From an uncultured Limosilactobacillus sp. (GTDB lineage: Bacteria; Bacillota; Bacilli; Lactobacillales; Lactobacillaceae), in contig CALVGV010000006.1 in assembly GCA_944327195.1 (NCBI GenBank), positions 1 to 61,643 on the forward strand: a stretch of DNA of 61,643 bases, in the 5' to 3' direction. Positions 1 through 7,278 of this stretch are shown piece after piece; the first letter of the stretch is position 1, and every line of letters begins with the position of its first letter. Below the pieces are notes generated by a model, which had not been told where the DNA came from, ran no database searches, and was given only the letters and a program-made list of their open reading frames with translations. Both the position numbers and the translations under genes were made by a program.

Positions 1-22
1 GCGTTTTCTATTTTTTACGCGA

Positions 23-65
23 GAAAGCCTAGAGTCGCGGTGGTTAGCCGTGATTCTAGGCTTTC
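23..65. other. 18-bp inverted repeat upstream of the D,D-carboxypeptidase gene
   Basis: Positions 23-40 pair with 48-65 (two G-T wobbles on the plus strand) around a 7-nt loop. No T-run follows on either strand, so it is not a typical intrinsic terminator. It lies 36 bases before the start codon at 102 and would be in the 5' leader, or be the 3' structure of a gene left of the window. An operator is also possible. Confidence 0.55.
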
Positions 66-101
66 AAGTTTCAGTAATTAGAATCAATTCCGGAGAGCTT
101 T

Positions 102-1358
102 ATGTTTCGCAAATTTTTCAAGTCGCTAAAGAAGGCCGCCCGGCCGCTCTTCTTGTTGCTGGTCCTGCTTTCTAGCATCGCCTGCTTCCCGCTGGCGGCC
201 AGCGCCAGCAGCAGCAAGGTCCACGCCCGCGCGGCAATCATGATCGACCAGAAGACCGGCCAGGTCCTCTACTCCAAGAACGCCACCAAGCGCTACCCGG
301 TGGCCTCCTGCATCAAGATCCTCACCCTGCTGGTGATTGAGGACGACATCGCCCACCACCGGCTGAGTTGGAACCAGAAGATCAAGATCAGCAAGGCAAC
401 CGCCAAGATGTCGACCAACTGGCGCTTCTCCAACGTTGAGTTGCTGGCCGGCCACTCCTACACGGTCAAGGCGCTGGTCGAATCGATGATGCTCGTGTCG
501 GCCGACGGTAGCACCGAGGCCCTGGCCCTGGCCTCGGCCGGCAGCACCAAGGCCTTCAACAAGAAGATGCAGAGGATGGCCCACAAGGCCGGGGTCACCG
601 ATGCCAAGATCTACAACATGATCGGCCTCTCCAACGGCGAGCTCGGCAAGCACGGCCTCTCGGGGGTCAAGAGCAGCGCCGAAAACCTGGTCTCGGCCAA
701 GGACATGGCCAAGATCGCCGCCTACCTGCTCAACCACTACCCGAGCGTCACCAAGATTACCAGCACCAAGACCAAGTCCTTCAAGATCTCGAGCAGCCAG
801 GAGTACTCGATGACCAACATTAACTCGATGCTGCCGTCGAACGGGGTCGAGGCCACCAACGGGACGATCGACGGTCTCAAGACCGGTTCGACCGACAAGG
901 CCGGCTACTGCTTCGTCGGCAGCGGGACCTTCTCCGGCCGGCGGGTGATCACCGTCGTCCTCCACGTGCCGGGCAACTACAGCAACCAGTTCACCCAGAC
1001 CCAGAACATGATCAACATCGTCTTGAACCGGTCGCAGCCGGTCAAGCTGAGCGGGGTCAGCCAATTGTCAACGGCGGTGCGCTCAGCCCTGGTCGCCCAC
1101 GGCAAGAAGAAGCACACCGGGGTCAAGGTCAAGTCGACCACCGTCTGGGTGCCGACCAGCCTGGCAAACAAGCACAAGTGGTCGGCCAGCCTCAAGCTCA
1201 GCTCGAAGCTGGTGACGATCACCCACCGCAAGCTCCGCGCCCCGATCAAGAAGGGGGAGCGGATCGGCACGATCACCATCCACCTCAAGGGGATGCCCGA
1301 CTTTAAACTGCCGGCCTACGCCACGAGGACGGTGAAGAAGACCAGCCACTGGTGGTAA
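102..1358 (+). CDS. dacA: D-alanyl-D-alanine carboxypeptidase (penicillin-binding protein, peptidase S11)
   Basis: A 418-residue exported enzyme that should trim the terminal D-Ala from peptidoglycan stem peptides outside the membrane. A hydrophobic stretch at about residues 15-34 ending in an ASA-type site is a signal peptide. The active-site SxxK is S69-C-I-K72 and the KTG triad is at 260-262, followed by the usual C-terminal beta-rich domain. The start has GGAGAG just upstream. One oddity: the SxN triad expected near 133 reads S-A-D, so Asn is replaced by Asp, which may lower activity or reflect a lineage variant. It is a single-gene unit with its own terminator at 1384-1424. The family call is firm; whether it is the main carboxypeptidase is inferred. 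Confidence 0.93.
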   Translation: MFRKFFKSLKKAARPLFLLLVLLSSIACFPLAASASSSKVHARAAIMIDQKTGQVLYSKNATKRYPVASCIKILTLLVIEDDIAHHRLSWNQKIKISKATAKMSTNWRFSNVELLAGHSYTVKALVESMMLVSADGSTEALALASAGSTKAFNKKMQRMAHKAGVTDAKIYNMIGLSNGELGKHGLSGVKSSAENLVSAKDMAKIAAYLLNHYPSVTKITSTKTKSFKISSSQEYSMTNINSMLPSNGVEATNGTIDGLKTGSTDKAGYCFVGSGTFSGRRVITVVLHVPGNYSNQFTQTQNMINIVLNRSQPVKLSGVSQLSTAVRSALVAHGKKKHTGVKVKSTTVWVPTSLANKHKWSASLKLSSKLVTITHRKLRAPIKKGERIGTITIHLKGMPDFKLPAYATRTVKKTSHWW

Positions 1359-1383
1359 TCAGGCAAGATAATCGAAGAGAGCG

Positions 1384-1424
1384 AAAAAGAGGTTGGAAGA
1401 GTTACGGCTCTTCCAACCTCTTTT
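1384..1424. terminator. Bidirectional intrinsic terminator
   Basis: A long stem (1384-1401 with 1408-1424) flanked by A-run and T-run serves the convergent carboxypeptidase gene (+) and the solute-binding protein gene (-). Confidence 0.85.
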
Positions 1425-1445
1425 CTTGTGCTGTGAGGGCGTGGG

Positions 1446-2291
1446 CTACTTGTTGTTTTCGGCGCCGAAGGTCTTGCTGGCCTTTGGTAGCTTGAAGGTG
1501 TCCTCGTACAGATACTTCTTGGTGAGTTTTTCGAGGTAGCCGCTCTTGTAAAGCTTGGTCAGCTCCTTGTTGATTGCCTTGACGGCCTTGCGGTTCTTGG
1601 CACTCTTGTGGAGCAAAAAGTAGCTACTCTCGAGGCCGATCGACTTGGAGGTCGTCAGCTTCTTACCCGCGGCGGTCGAGGCCACCGACTTGTAGGCGGC
1701 GTAGGGGTAGATGGCCACGTCGTACTTGCCGTTGGCGATCTGCTTCAGGGCGTCGCCGGTCGTTTGGTCGCCGATCCCCTTCAGGCTAATCTTGTTCTTG
1801 GGGTGCTGCTGGTTGTAGTTGACGATCACGCTGTAGCGGGCGTCGTCGGTCGACACCGGCTCGAGGGAGAGCTTCTTCTTGGCCACTTCGGCCAGCGAGT
1901 TGGCCTGCTTGCCACCCTTGCGCGTCACTAGGCGGAGGTCATCGAGGCCGGTGGCGTTGGTGTGGAGGTAGTTCTTGAAGCGCTCCTTGTTGTACCAGAA
2001 GTTGGAGAGGGCCAGGTCGTACTTGCCCGACTGGAGGCCGACGAAGACGGCGTTTTGCGAGGTGAAGGTCGTCTTGAACTTGTACTGGGGGAGGTCCTTA
2101 TCGATCTTTTGGATCAGGGCCCCGTAGTAGCCGCCCGGCTTGCCGCCCTTGTTGATGATGTAGGGGGAGTTGCCGTTGGGGGCGGCGACGTTGATCGTGG
2201 TTACCGAGGCGGCCCTGACCGCCGGGGTGGCGAGGGTGAAGGTGGCCAGCCCGGCGAGGGCCAGGCCAGTGATGATTTTCCGTAATTTCAT
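1446..2291 (-). CDS. Polar amino acid ABC transporter, extracellular solute-binding protein (SBP family 3)
   Basis: A 281-residue secreted or lipid-free binding protein. Residues 1-28 are a signal peptide (lysine-rich start, hydrophobic core, AVRAA cleavage region), and the remainder fits the two-lobe family 3 fold that binds polar amino acids. No lipobox cysteine is seen, which is unusual for a Gram-positive binding protein, so it may stay attached through the permease or by its N-terminal segment. It is the last gene of a five-gene operon with two permeases, an ATPase and a methyltransferase. The substrate cannot be read from sequence; the methyltransferase neighbour suggests methionine, S-methylmethionine or another sulfur amino acid (inference). 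Confidence 0.88.
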   Translation of the reverse strand: MKLRKIITGLALAGLATFTLATPAVRAASVTTINVAAPNGNSPYIINKGGKPGGYYGALIQKIDKDLPQYKFKTTFTSQNAVFVGLQSGKYDLALSNFWYNKERFKNYLHTNATGLDDLRLVTRKGGKQANSLAEVAKKKLSLEPVSTDDARYSVIVNYNQQHPKNKISLKGIGDQTTGDALKQIANGKYDVAIYPYAAYKSVASTAAGKKLTTSKSIGLESSYFLLHKSAKNRKAVKAINKELTKLYKSGYLEKLTKKYLYEDTFKLPKASKTFGAENNK

Positions 2292-2306
2292 GGGAATTCT
2301 CCTTTG

Positions 2307-3008
2307 TTAGGCATTGGTGGGACGGCGCCGGCGAACGATGAATTCGCTCAGCTGGAAGAGGCGGGCGATTAGCCAGCAGGTGACGATGTAGACGAGCAGG
2401 GCGTCGAGGTAGGTTTCCAGGTACTTGAAGCCGAGGGCCGAGATGATGTTGGCCTCGCCCATGACCTCAACGATGCCGATGTTGTAAACCAGGGCGGTGT
2501 CCTTGACTAGGTCGAGGACGATGTTGGTCAGGTTGGGCAGCAGGTTGGCGATCAGCTGGGGGACCACGATCCGGCGGATTGCCCGTGCCGGGGGCATCCC
2601 GACCGTCACCGCCGCCTCGTACTGGCCGCGGTCAACCGCGTGGAGGGCGGCGCTGATGCTCTCGGATAGGTTGGCGGCGGCGTTGAGGGCGTAGGCCACG
2701 AAGGCGATCAGGAGTGCCGACAGACCGTCGGGGTCAACCGGCCACCCCCAGCCCTTGAGCACGACCAGCAACTGGGGCAGGCCGTAGTAGACGAGGTAGA
2801 GTTGCACCAGGATCGGGGTTCCGCGGATGAAGGACACCAGGGTGGCAACCAGCGGGGTGACCAGCGGCAGCGGTCGCTCGCGGACGATTACGACCAGGAT
2901 GGCCAGCAGGAGGCCGGCGAGGGTGGCGACCGCCGCGATCAGCAGGGCCATCGGCGTGGCGGCGATGATCTGTGGCAGGGCCTGGCGGGCAAAGGAAAGG
3001 TCAAACAT
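2307..3008 (-). CDS. Amino acid ABC transporter permease (HisM/GlnP family)
   Basis: A 233-residue inner-membrane permease with five or so hydrophobic segments. The EAA cytoplasmic loop that contacts the ATPase is visible around residues 130-150 (YEAAVTVGMPPARAIRRIVVPQ). It follows a second permease by 12 bases and precedes the binding protein by 15 bases, so the genes are co-transcribed. With the neighbouring permease it would form the heterodimeric channel of a polar amino acid importer. Confidence 0.92.
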   Translation of the reverse strand: MFDLSFARQALPQIIAATPMALLIAAVATLAGLLLAILVVIVRERPLPLVTPLVATLVSFIRGTPILVQLYLVYYGLPQLLVVLKGWGWPVDPDGLSALLIAFVAYALNAAANLSESISAALHAVDRGQYEAAVTVGMPPARAIRRIVVPQLIANLLPNLTNIVLDLVKDTALVYNIGIVEVMGEANIISALGFKYLETYLDALLVYIVTCWLIARLFQLSEFIVRRRRPTNA

Positions 3009-3020
3009 TGTGATTCCTCC

Positions 3021-3692
3021 TTAGGCAATGCGCTTGGCGGTCCGCTTTTTGATCTGGCGGAAGCCGGCTTCGATTAGCAGGACCAGCCCCCAGTAGCCAA
3101 GCGCCAGGATGGTGAAGATCTTCAGCTGGTCGACCCCAGCTGTTTGGTTGGAGAGGTTGGTGGCCTGGTTGTAGAGGTCGTAGAGGCCAATCACGTAGAC
3201 CAGCGAGGTGGCCTTGGTCAGGCCGATCAAGAGGTTTTCGATGTTCGGCAGGGCCAGCAGGGCGGCCTGGGGAACGATGATCCGCCAGAAGGCGTGGCGG
3301 TCGCTGATCCCGCTGGCCCGGGCGGCCTCGAGTTGGCCGGGATCGACGGCCAAATAGGCGCTGCGGAAGGCCTCGCTCAAATAGGCGCTCCAGCCGATCG
3401 TCAGGCCGAGGATGCCGAAGGTCAGCCGGGTCCAGTGGTCAATGTTGATCCCGACCGTCTTCAGCAGCACCGGCAGACCGTAGTAGGCCAAGAGGAGCAT
3501 CAAGAGCGGCGGGGTGCCGCGCACCAGGCCGAGGTAGAGGCGGGCCAGGCCTCGGGCGAGCGGGTTTGCCCGTAGGTTCAGCCAGGCCAGGCCGATGCCG
3601 AGGAGGGTCGCCAGGCTGAAGGCGGCCACCAGCAGGGTCAGGGTGGTGGGCAGGCCGGCGAGTAGGGTGGTGATGATCTTGCTTGTTTTCAT
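3021..3692 (-). CDS. Amino acid ABC transporter permease (HisM/GlnP family), second subunit
   Basis: A 223-residue permease related to its downstream neighbour. It begins with a hydrophobic helix, and the EAA loop is near residues 123-142 (LEAARASGISDRHAFWRIIVPQ). It lies 14 bases downstream of the ATPase gene. Two distinct permeases in tandem fit the heterodimeric polar amino acid transporter architecture. Confidence 0.92.
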   Translation of the reverse strand: MKTSKIITTLLAGLPTTLTLLVAAFSLATLLGIGLAWLNLRANPLARGLARLYLGLVRGTPPLLMLLLAYYGLPVLLKTVGINIDHWTRLTFGILGLTIGWSAYLSEAFRSAYLAVDPGQLEAARASGISDRHAFWRIIVPQAALLALPNIENLLIGLTKATSLVYVIGLYDLYNQATNLSNQTAGVDQLKIFTILALGYWGLVLLIEAGFRQIKKRTAKRIA

Positions 3693-3706
3693 TGGCGGTC
3701 ACCTCG

Positions 3707-4450
3707 CTAGTAGTTTTCCGCCAGGGAATTGAGGAAGTGGCGGGTGCGCTCTTCCTTGGGATGGGCAAAGAGGTCCGCCGGGGCGCCCTCTTCGACGACT
3801 CGGCCGTCGGCAAAGAAGACCACCCGGCTGGCCACGTTGCGGGCAAACCACATCTGGTGGGTGACGACCACCATCGGCTGCCCCTGCTTGGCCAGGGCCT
3901 GCATGTCGTTCAGCACCGTTCCCACCAGCTCGGGGTCGAGGGCCGAGGTGGGCTCGTCGAAGAGGATGACTTCGGGGTGGAGGACGGTGGCGCGGGCAAT
4001 CCCGATCCGCTGCTGCTGACCGCCGGAGAGTTCGGCCGGGTAGGCGTCCGCCTGGTCGGCCAACCCCAGCTTGTCCAGGGCAGCGCGGGCCACCCCTTCG
4101 GCTTTTTGGCGGGCCATTCCCTGGCCGTAGATCAGTCCCTCAGCGATGTTTTGCAGGGCGGTCTTGTTCTTGAAGAGGTTGTAGTTTTGAAAGACCATCG
4201 CGGTGTGGCGACGGACCCACTGGACCTGCTGCTTGGTCGGCTTGGCCAGGTCGATCTGTTGGTCTTTAAGCTGCAATTGGCCCCGGTCGGCGTGTTCGAG
4301 GAAGTTGAGGCTCCGCAGGAGGGTGGTTTTCCCTGAGCCCGAGGGGCCGATGATCACGACGACCTCGCCGGCGCCCACGGTCAGGTCGACTCCCCTGAGG
4401 ATTTCCTTGCCCTTGAATTGCTTATGCAGGTTATGAACTTCTAGTACCAT
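3707..4450 (-). CDS. Amino acid ABC transporter ATP-binding protein
   Basis: A 247-residue cytoplasmic ATPase. Walker A is GPSGSGKTT near residues 33-41, the signature is LSGGQQQR, Walker B with the catalytic Glu is VILFDEPTSALD, and the switch His is VVTHQ. The start at 4450 is chosen because AAGGAG lies seven bases upstream; the longer open frame has no such site. It sits 14 bases after the methyltransferase gene and energises the two permeases downstream. Confidence 0.95.
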   Translation of the reverse strand: MVLEVHNLHKQFKGKEILRGVDLTVGAGEVVVIIGPSGSGKTTLLRSLNFLEHADRGQLQLKDQQIDLAKPTKQQVQWVRRHTAMVFQNYNLFKNKTALQNIAEGLIYGQGMARQKAEGVARAALDKLGLADQADAYPAELSGGQQQRIGIARATVLHPEVILFDEPTSALDPELVGTVLNDMQALAKQGQPMVVVTHQMWFARNVASRVVFFADGRVVEEGAPADLFAHPKEERTRHFLNSLAENY

Positions 4451-4464
4451 TGGCGGGCTCCTTT

Positions 4465-5472
4465 TTAAAACTGGTGGGCCGCTTCGATGGCCCACTTGAG
4501 GTGGTCGTAGGGGATGTCGCGGGGGACGGTGCAGTCGGCGCCGAGGATGACCCCGTTGGTGCCGGCCTCGCGAAGCAGGGCGGCCACGGTGGCCTGGATT
4601 TCCTCCTTGCTGCCGGAGTAGAGAACCCCGGCCGTGCTGTTGTCAAAGCCGCCCAGGACCACCCGGTTGCCGAAGAGGCGCTTGCCGGCGCCGAGCGAGT
4701 AGCCGTCGGCCTTGGTGGCCCAGTTGATCACCTGAAGGGGGTAGTCGGTGAACCATTCCAGGTGGTTGGTGGCCCCGTCAAAGCCGCAGATGTGAAGGAT
4801 GTTGGTGGCAAAGGCCCGGTTGATTGCCTCCTGCACTTGCAGGTCAATTGGTTCCATCACGGCGGCGAAGAAGTCGTGGTTGTCGGCCCGCGGGTCCTGG
4901 ATCGACTGGGTGCTGTAGTAGATGCCGTCGATATCGGTTTCCTTCTTCAGGGCGGCGACCACCTTTGCCTGGTCGGTGGCGATGATTTCCAGCACCCGCT
5001 TGATCAATGCGGGGTCCTGCTGGTAGAGGTCGAAGAAGCGCCGGTCGGCCAGGGGCAGCGGTTCCTGGTAGTGGGTGATCAGGGCCCACTTGAGGAGGAT
5101 CAGCGGGGAAAAGACGGTGATGAAGAGTGGCTTGTCGCCGGCAATCTTGCGCTGCTCCTGGGCGAGGCGGACCTGGCCGCTGATCCAGGGATCGTCACTG
5201 GCCAGCGGCCGCAACTTGCGGAGGGCGGCCAGCTGGCGCGGGTCGGTCACGCCGCGGAAGGGGTAGGGGAAGTAGCCGTCGAGCATCGTCTTCACCAGGT
5301 CGACCGGGACCTCCTTCAGGTAGGCGCGGTGGCCGGCCAGGTTGGTTTCGAGCACCTCGGGATGGCGGGCGGCATCGGTGAACTCGTTGTCAGCGAAGTG
5401 GCGCCAGAAGGAAATCGGCACCCCGCTAGTGGCGGAACCGTTGTGCAGGACTTCAAGAATTTGATCACGCAT
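4465..5472 (-). CDS. MtaA/CmuA/UroD-family methyltransferase-like protein
   Basis: A 335-residue soluble protein of the uroporphyrinogen decarboxylase-like TIM-barrel superfamily. It is not a haem enzyme here: it carries the zinc motif of cobalamin- and thiol-linked methyltransferases, H227-x-C229 (LHICG) and C314 (GADCTVP). The reaction is therefore likely transfer of a methyl group to or from a thiol such as homocysteine, but the partner is unknown. The start has AGGAGG seven bases upstream. It is the first gene of an operon with a complete polar amino acid importer, so it probably acts on the imported compound. It is preceded by a structured leader with an internal terminator, implying control by attenuation. 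Confidence 0.8.
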   Translation of the reverse strand: MRDQILEVLHNGSATSGVPISFWRHFADNEFTDAARHPEVLETNLAGHRAYLKEVPVDLVKTMLDGYFPYPFRGVTDPRQLAALRKLRPLASDDPWISGQVRLAQEQRKIAGDKPLFITVFSPLILLKWALITHYQEPLPLADRRFFDLYQQDPALIKRVLEIIATDQAKVVAALKKETDIDGIYYSTQSIQDPRADNHDFFAAVMEPIDLQVQEAINRAFATNILHICGFDGATNHLEWFTDYPLQVINWATKADGYSLGAGKRLFGNRVVLGGFDNSTAGVLYSGSKEEIQATVAALLREAGTNGVILGADCTVPRDIPYDHLKWAIEAAHQF

Positions 5473-5498
5473 GGGAAAACCTCCTAAATTGGGCAAAC

Positions 5499-5755
5499 AA
5501 AAAGGGCTACTGGTCACTGAACATGACCGGCAGCCCTAGTTAGGTGGGGTGGTGGTGAGCGTCCCTAGTGTGGGCACGCATGGAGTAATCGTGCCCTAAA
5601 AGAGACGGTAAACCGAAATCATGTCAGTTCGCCGAATGTTTTCAGGACACATGCAACATGCGCTGGCAAAAAGACGAAGATTGATCATGATTTCGGGGCC
5701 CCCTTTCGGACAATTTATTATGGTGATAATCCTAGCCGGGAAAGTTAAGAATGTC
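5499..5755 (-). promoter_or_regulatory. Promoter and structured attenuator-like leader of the methyltransferase/ABC operon
   Basis: On the minus strand a TTGACA -35 (near 5755) lies 17 bp from TAGGAT. The transcript then contains an 11-bp long-range stem (5686-5696 with 5613-5623) enclosing 62 nt, a 7-bp hairpin (5572-5578 with 5590-5596), and a strong intrinsic terminator (stem 5504-5536, U-run 5499-5503) about 27 nt before the start codon. A terminator between promoter and first gene points to a riboswitch or protein-controlled attenuator. I find no T-box sequence, S-box or SMK core that I recognise. Confidence 0.7.
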
Positions 5756-5820
5756 AATGGTTTTTGATGAGATTTCTTTAATTTTCTTCAAAAAGCTTGC
5801 CATGGCGGCCGTCGTGGGGC

Positions 5821-5886
5821 TTGGCCAATCCGCGGCGCGGGGGGATAATGGGACAAAAAGGGCCCGCTCAAGCAGAGCGCGGGCCC
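5821..5886 (+). promoter_or_regulatory. Promoter and 5'-end hairpin of the GNAT gene
   Basis: TTGGCC (5821-5826), 17 bp, GATAAT (5844-5849). The predicted transcript starts at about 5856, right at a GC-rich hairpin (5860-5869 with 5875-5886) that ends against the ribosome-binding site. On the minus strand the same hairpin is followed by five T residues and would stop antisense transcription. Confidence 0.5.
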
Positions 5887-5900
5887 AGGGGGATGACGAG

Positions 5901-6368
5901 ATGGAAGAAGAGCAATTGGAGATGCGCTGGTTGACGAACGACGACCTGGCCGCCCTGGGAAAATTGCTGGCCGATCCGGACCTGGTGGCCGCCGCCGGCA
6001 TGGAGATCACCACCGACCCGACGATGCGGACCTGGGCCTTTCAGGGTTGGCTGGGCCAGGGCTCGCTCTTTGGCCTTTGGGCTGGGGAGGAGCTGGTCGG
6101 GCTGATCGACTGGTTCCAGCTCCAGCCGGGGGTCGGCGAACTGGGCTACGTCCTCCAGGAGGCCTACCGCGGCCGGGGCTGGATGACCCGGGCGGTGGCT
6201 GCCTTCCTCGCCCAGGCGCCGGTGCCGGTCTTCAAGGCCGAGGTGGCTCGCAAGAACCGGGCCTCGCAGCGGGTGCTGGAAAAGAACGGCTTCCGGCTGG
6301 TCAAGCGCTGGGGTGGCAGCTACCACTACCAGTGGGACCAACCGGCGGCCCCCGCTGAGAAGAACTAG
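5901..6368 (+). CDS. GNAT-family N-acetyltransferase
   Basis: A 155-residue GCN5-like acyltransferase. The acetyl-CoA binding region is the EAYRGRGWMTRAV segment (Q/RxxGxG/A type) in the second half, followed by the C-terminal RASQRVLEKNGF motif typical of ribosomal-protein or small-molecule acetyltransferases of the RimJ/RimL group. I start at 5901 because a GGGGGA ribosome site lies upstream; the longer frame would run through the promoter and hairpin. The substrate is unknown. It is a single gene with no clear partner. Confidence 0.85.
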   Translation: MEEEQLEMRWLTNDDLAALGKLLADPDLVAAAGMEITTDPTMRTWAFQGWLGQGSLFGLWAGEELVGLIDWFQLQPGVGELGYVLQEAYRGRGWMTRAVAAFLAQAPVPVFKAEVARKNRASQRVLEKNGFRLVKRWGGSYHYQWDQPAAPAEKN

Positions 6369-6780
6369 TTTTGAAAACCGGCTTCGCTGGTCCAAAAAAT
6401 CAGCGGACTGACGGCCCCACTTGCCCGGGTGGAACGGTCCAAACCATAAATAAAAAATAATTTTGTCCGCCTGGCTTTCGATTCTAAGAAGAAAATGGCC
6501 CCCGTTCTTAGAAATCTGAAGTTTGCCCGGGTCGCGGAGGCAAATTATAACGGAAGCGGGGCGGCCAAACCGCGGTCGCACCGGCCTTCTCGCCGGGGGA
6601 GGCGCTTCCCCGTCAAATCAGGGGGGATAATGGCTCATAAATGGCTTAGAATCGCCTGCTTTTCGCCCCCCTTTCCTCATCGAAACGTTAGCCAATTATT
6701 AGTGGTCTTTGGGGCAAAGGGCTGTTAGGATAATGGTGGAAACAAGGAAGGGGACATGGTTCCCCAAACAAATAAATAAA
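6369..6780. other. Intergenic stretch without a convincing long gene
   Basis: About 410 bases between the GNAT gene and a tiny ORF. It holds an imperfect inverted repeat around 6478-6516 and a GATAAT -10-like hexamer at 6729-6734 followed by a small hairpin (about 6750-6765), which probably drive the small membrane peptide at 6795. An open frame at 6495-6728 has no ribosome site and a composition unlike a protein, so I do not call it. Confidence 0.5.
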
Positions 6781-6794
6781 AAGGAGTGTTCAAT

Positions 6795-6890
6795 ATGATG
6801 TCAACGATGAGTAATGTTATTGCAATTGTGGGGTTAGTTGTACTGATTATTGTGTCCTTCTCGCACGGGCTCCGCACCCGGTTTAACTAG
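6795..6890 (+). CDS. 31-residue small membrane peptide
   Basis: A short frame preceded by a very good ribosome site (AAGGAGTG, 6781-6788). It encodes a short polar start, one clear hydrophobic helix (about residues 8-21: V-I-A-I-V-G-L-V-V-L-I-I-V) and a basic tail ending HGLRTRFN. It is followed by a strong terminator at 6913-6947 and preceded by a GATAAT -10-like site, so it has the layout of a complete single-gene unit. I do not recognise the family; it could be a single-span regulatory peptide or a type I toxin-like peptide. Confidence 0.6.
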   Translation: MMSTMSNVIAIVGLVVLIIVSFSHGLRTRFN

Positions 6891-6912
6891 CGAAGAGGAA
6901 GCACCCCGAATG

Positions 6913-6947
6913 AAAAAGCCCCCGGGAACGGATCCCGGGGGCTTTTT
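6913..6947. terminator. Bidirectional intrinsic terminator
   Basis: A perfect GC-rich stem bordered by five A and five T residues serves the small peptide gene (+) and azlD (-). Confidence 0.9.
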
Positions 6948-6951
6948 GGGT

Positions 6952-7278
6952 TCACAGCAAGGTGAGGAGCAGCATGTAGATCAGGGTACCGGCAATCAGC
7001 GACACGAAGAGCTGGCGCCACTTGAGGTGGATCAAAACGGTGGCCAGGCCGGCCAGGGTTTCCGGCAGGCCGTGGGTCGGGCCGGTCCAGTCGACCTCGC
7101 GGAAGCAGTAGACCACCAGCATCGCCATGATCGCTCCCGGCAGGAAGTCGCCGAGGGCGCGGATGAAGCGGGGCGGGGTCTTGTCGCTGCGCTTGAAGAG
7201 GGCGAAGGGTAGCAGGCGGGTGAGGAAGTTGGCCACCGCGGCCAGGGCAATCGTTGCCAGGTGTTGAACGAGGGTCAT
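6952..7278 (-). CDS. azlD: AzlD branched-chain amino acid transport subunit
   Basis: A 108-residue membrane protein of the AzlD family, with about four hydrophobic segments and the conserved N-terminal FLTRLLPFALF motif. AzlD works with the larger AzlC as an exporter of branched-chain amino acids. Its start overlaps the azlC stop by four bases, so the two are translationally coupled. Because azlC carries an internal stop codon, AzlD may lack its partner in this strain. Confidence 0.88.
   Translation of the reverse strand: MTLVQHLATIALAAVANFLTRLLPFALFKRSDKTPPRFIRALGDFLPGAIMAMLVVYCFREVDWTGPTHGLPETLAGLATVLIHLKWRQLFVSLIAGTLIYMLLLTLL

Noticed and set aside
5499-5740. T-box or SAM riboswitch in the methyltransferase leader
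   Set aside because: The T-box core sequence, the S-box core and the SMK core are not found; only a short CCGAAAGGGGG resembles the SMK end and it is in the wrong place.
6495-6728. 77-residue ORF in the GNAT downstream spacer
   Set aside because: No ribosome site, Arg/Pro-rich composition typical of GC-rich non-coding frames, and no conserved pattern.
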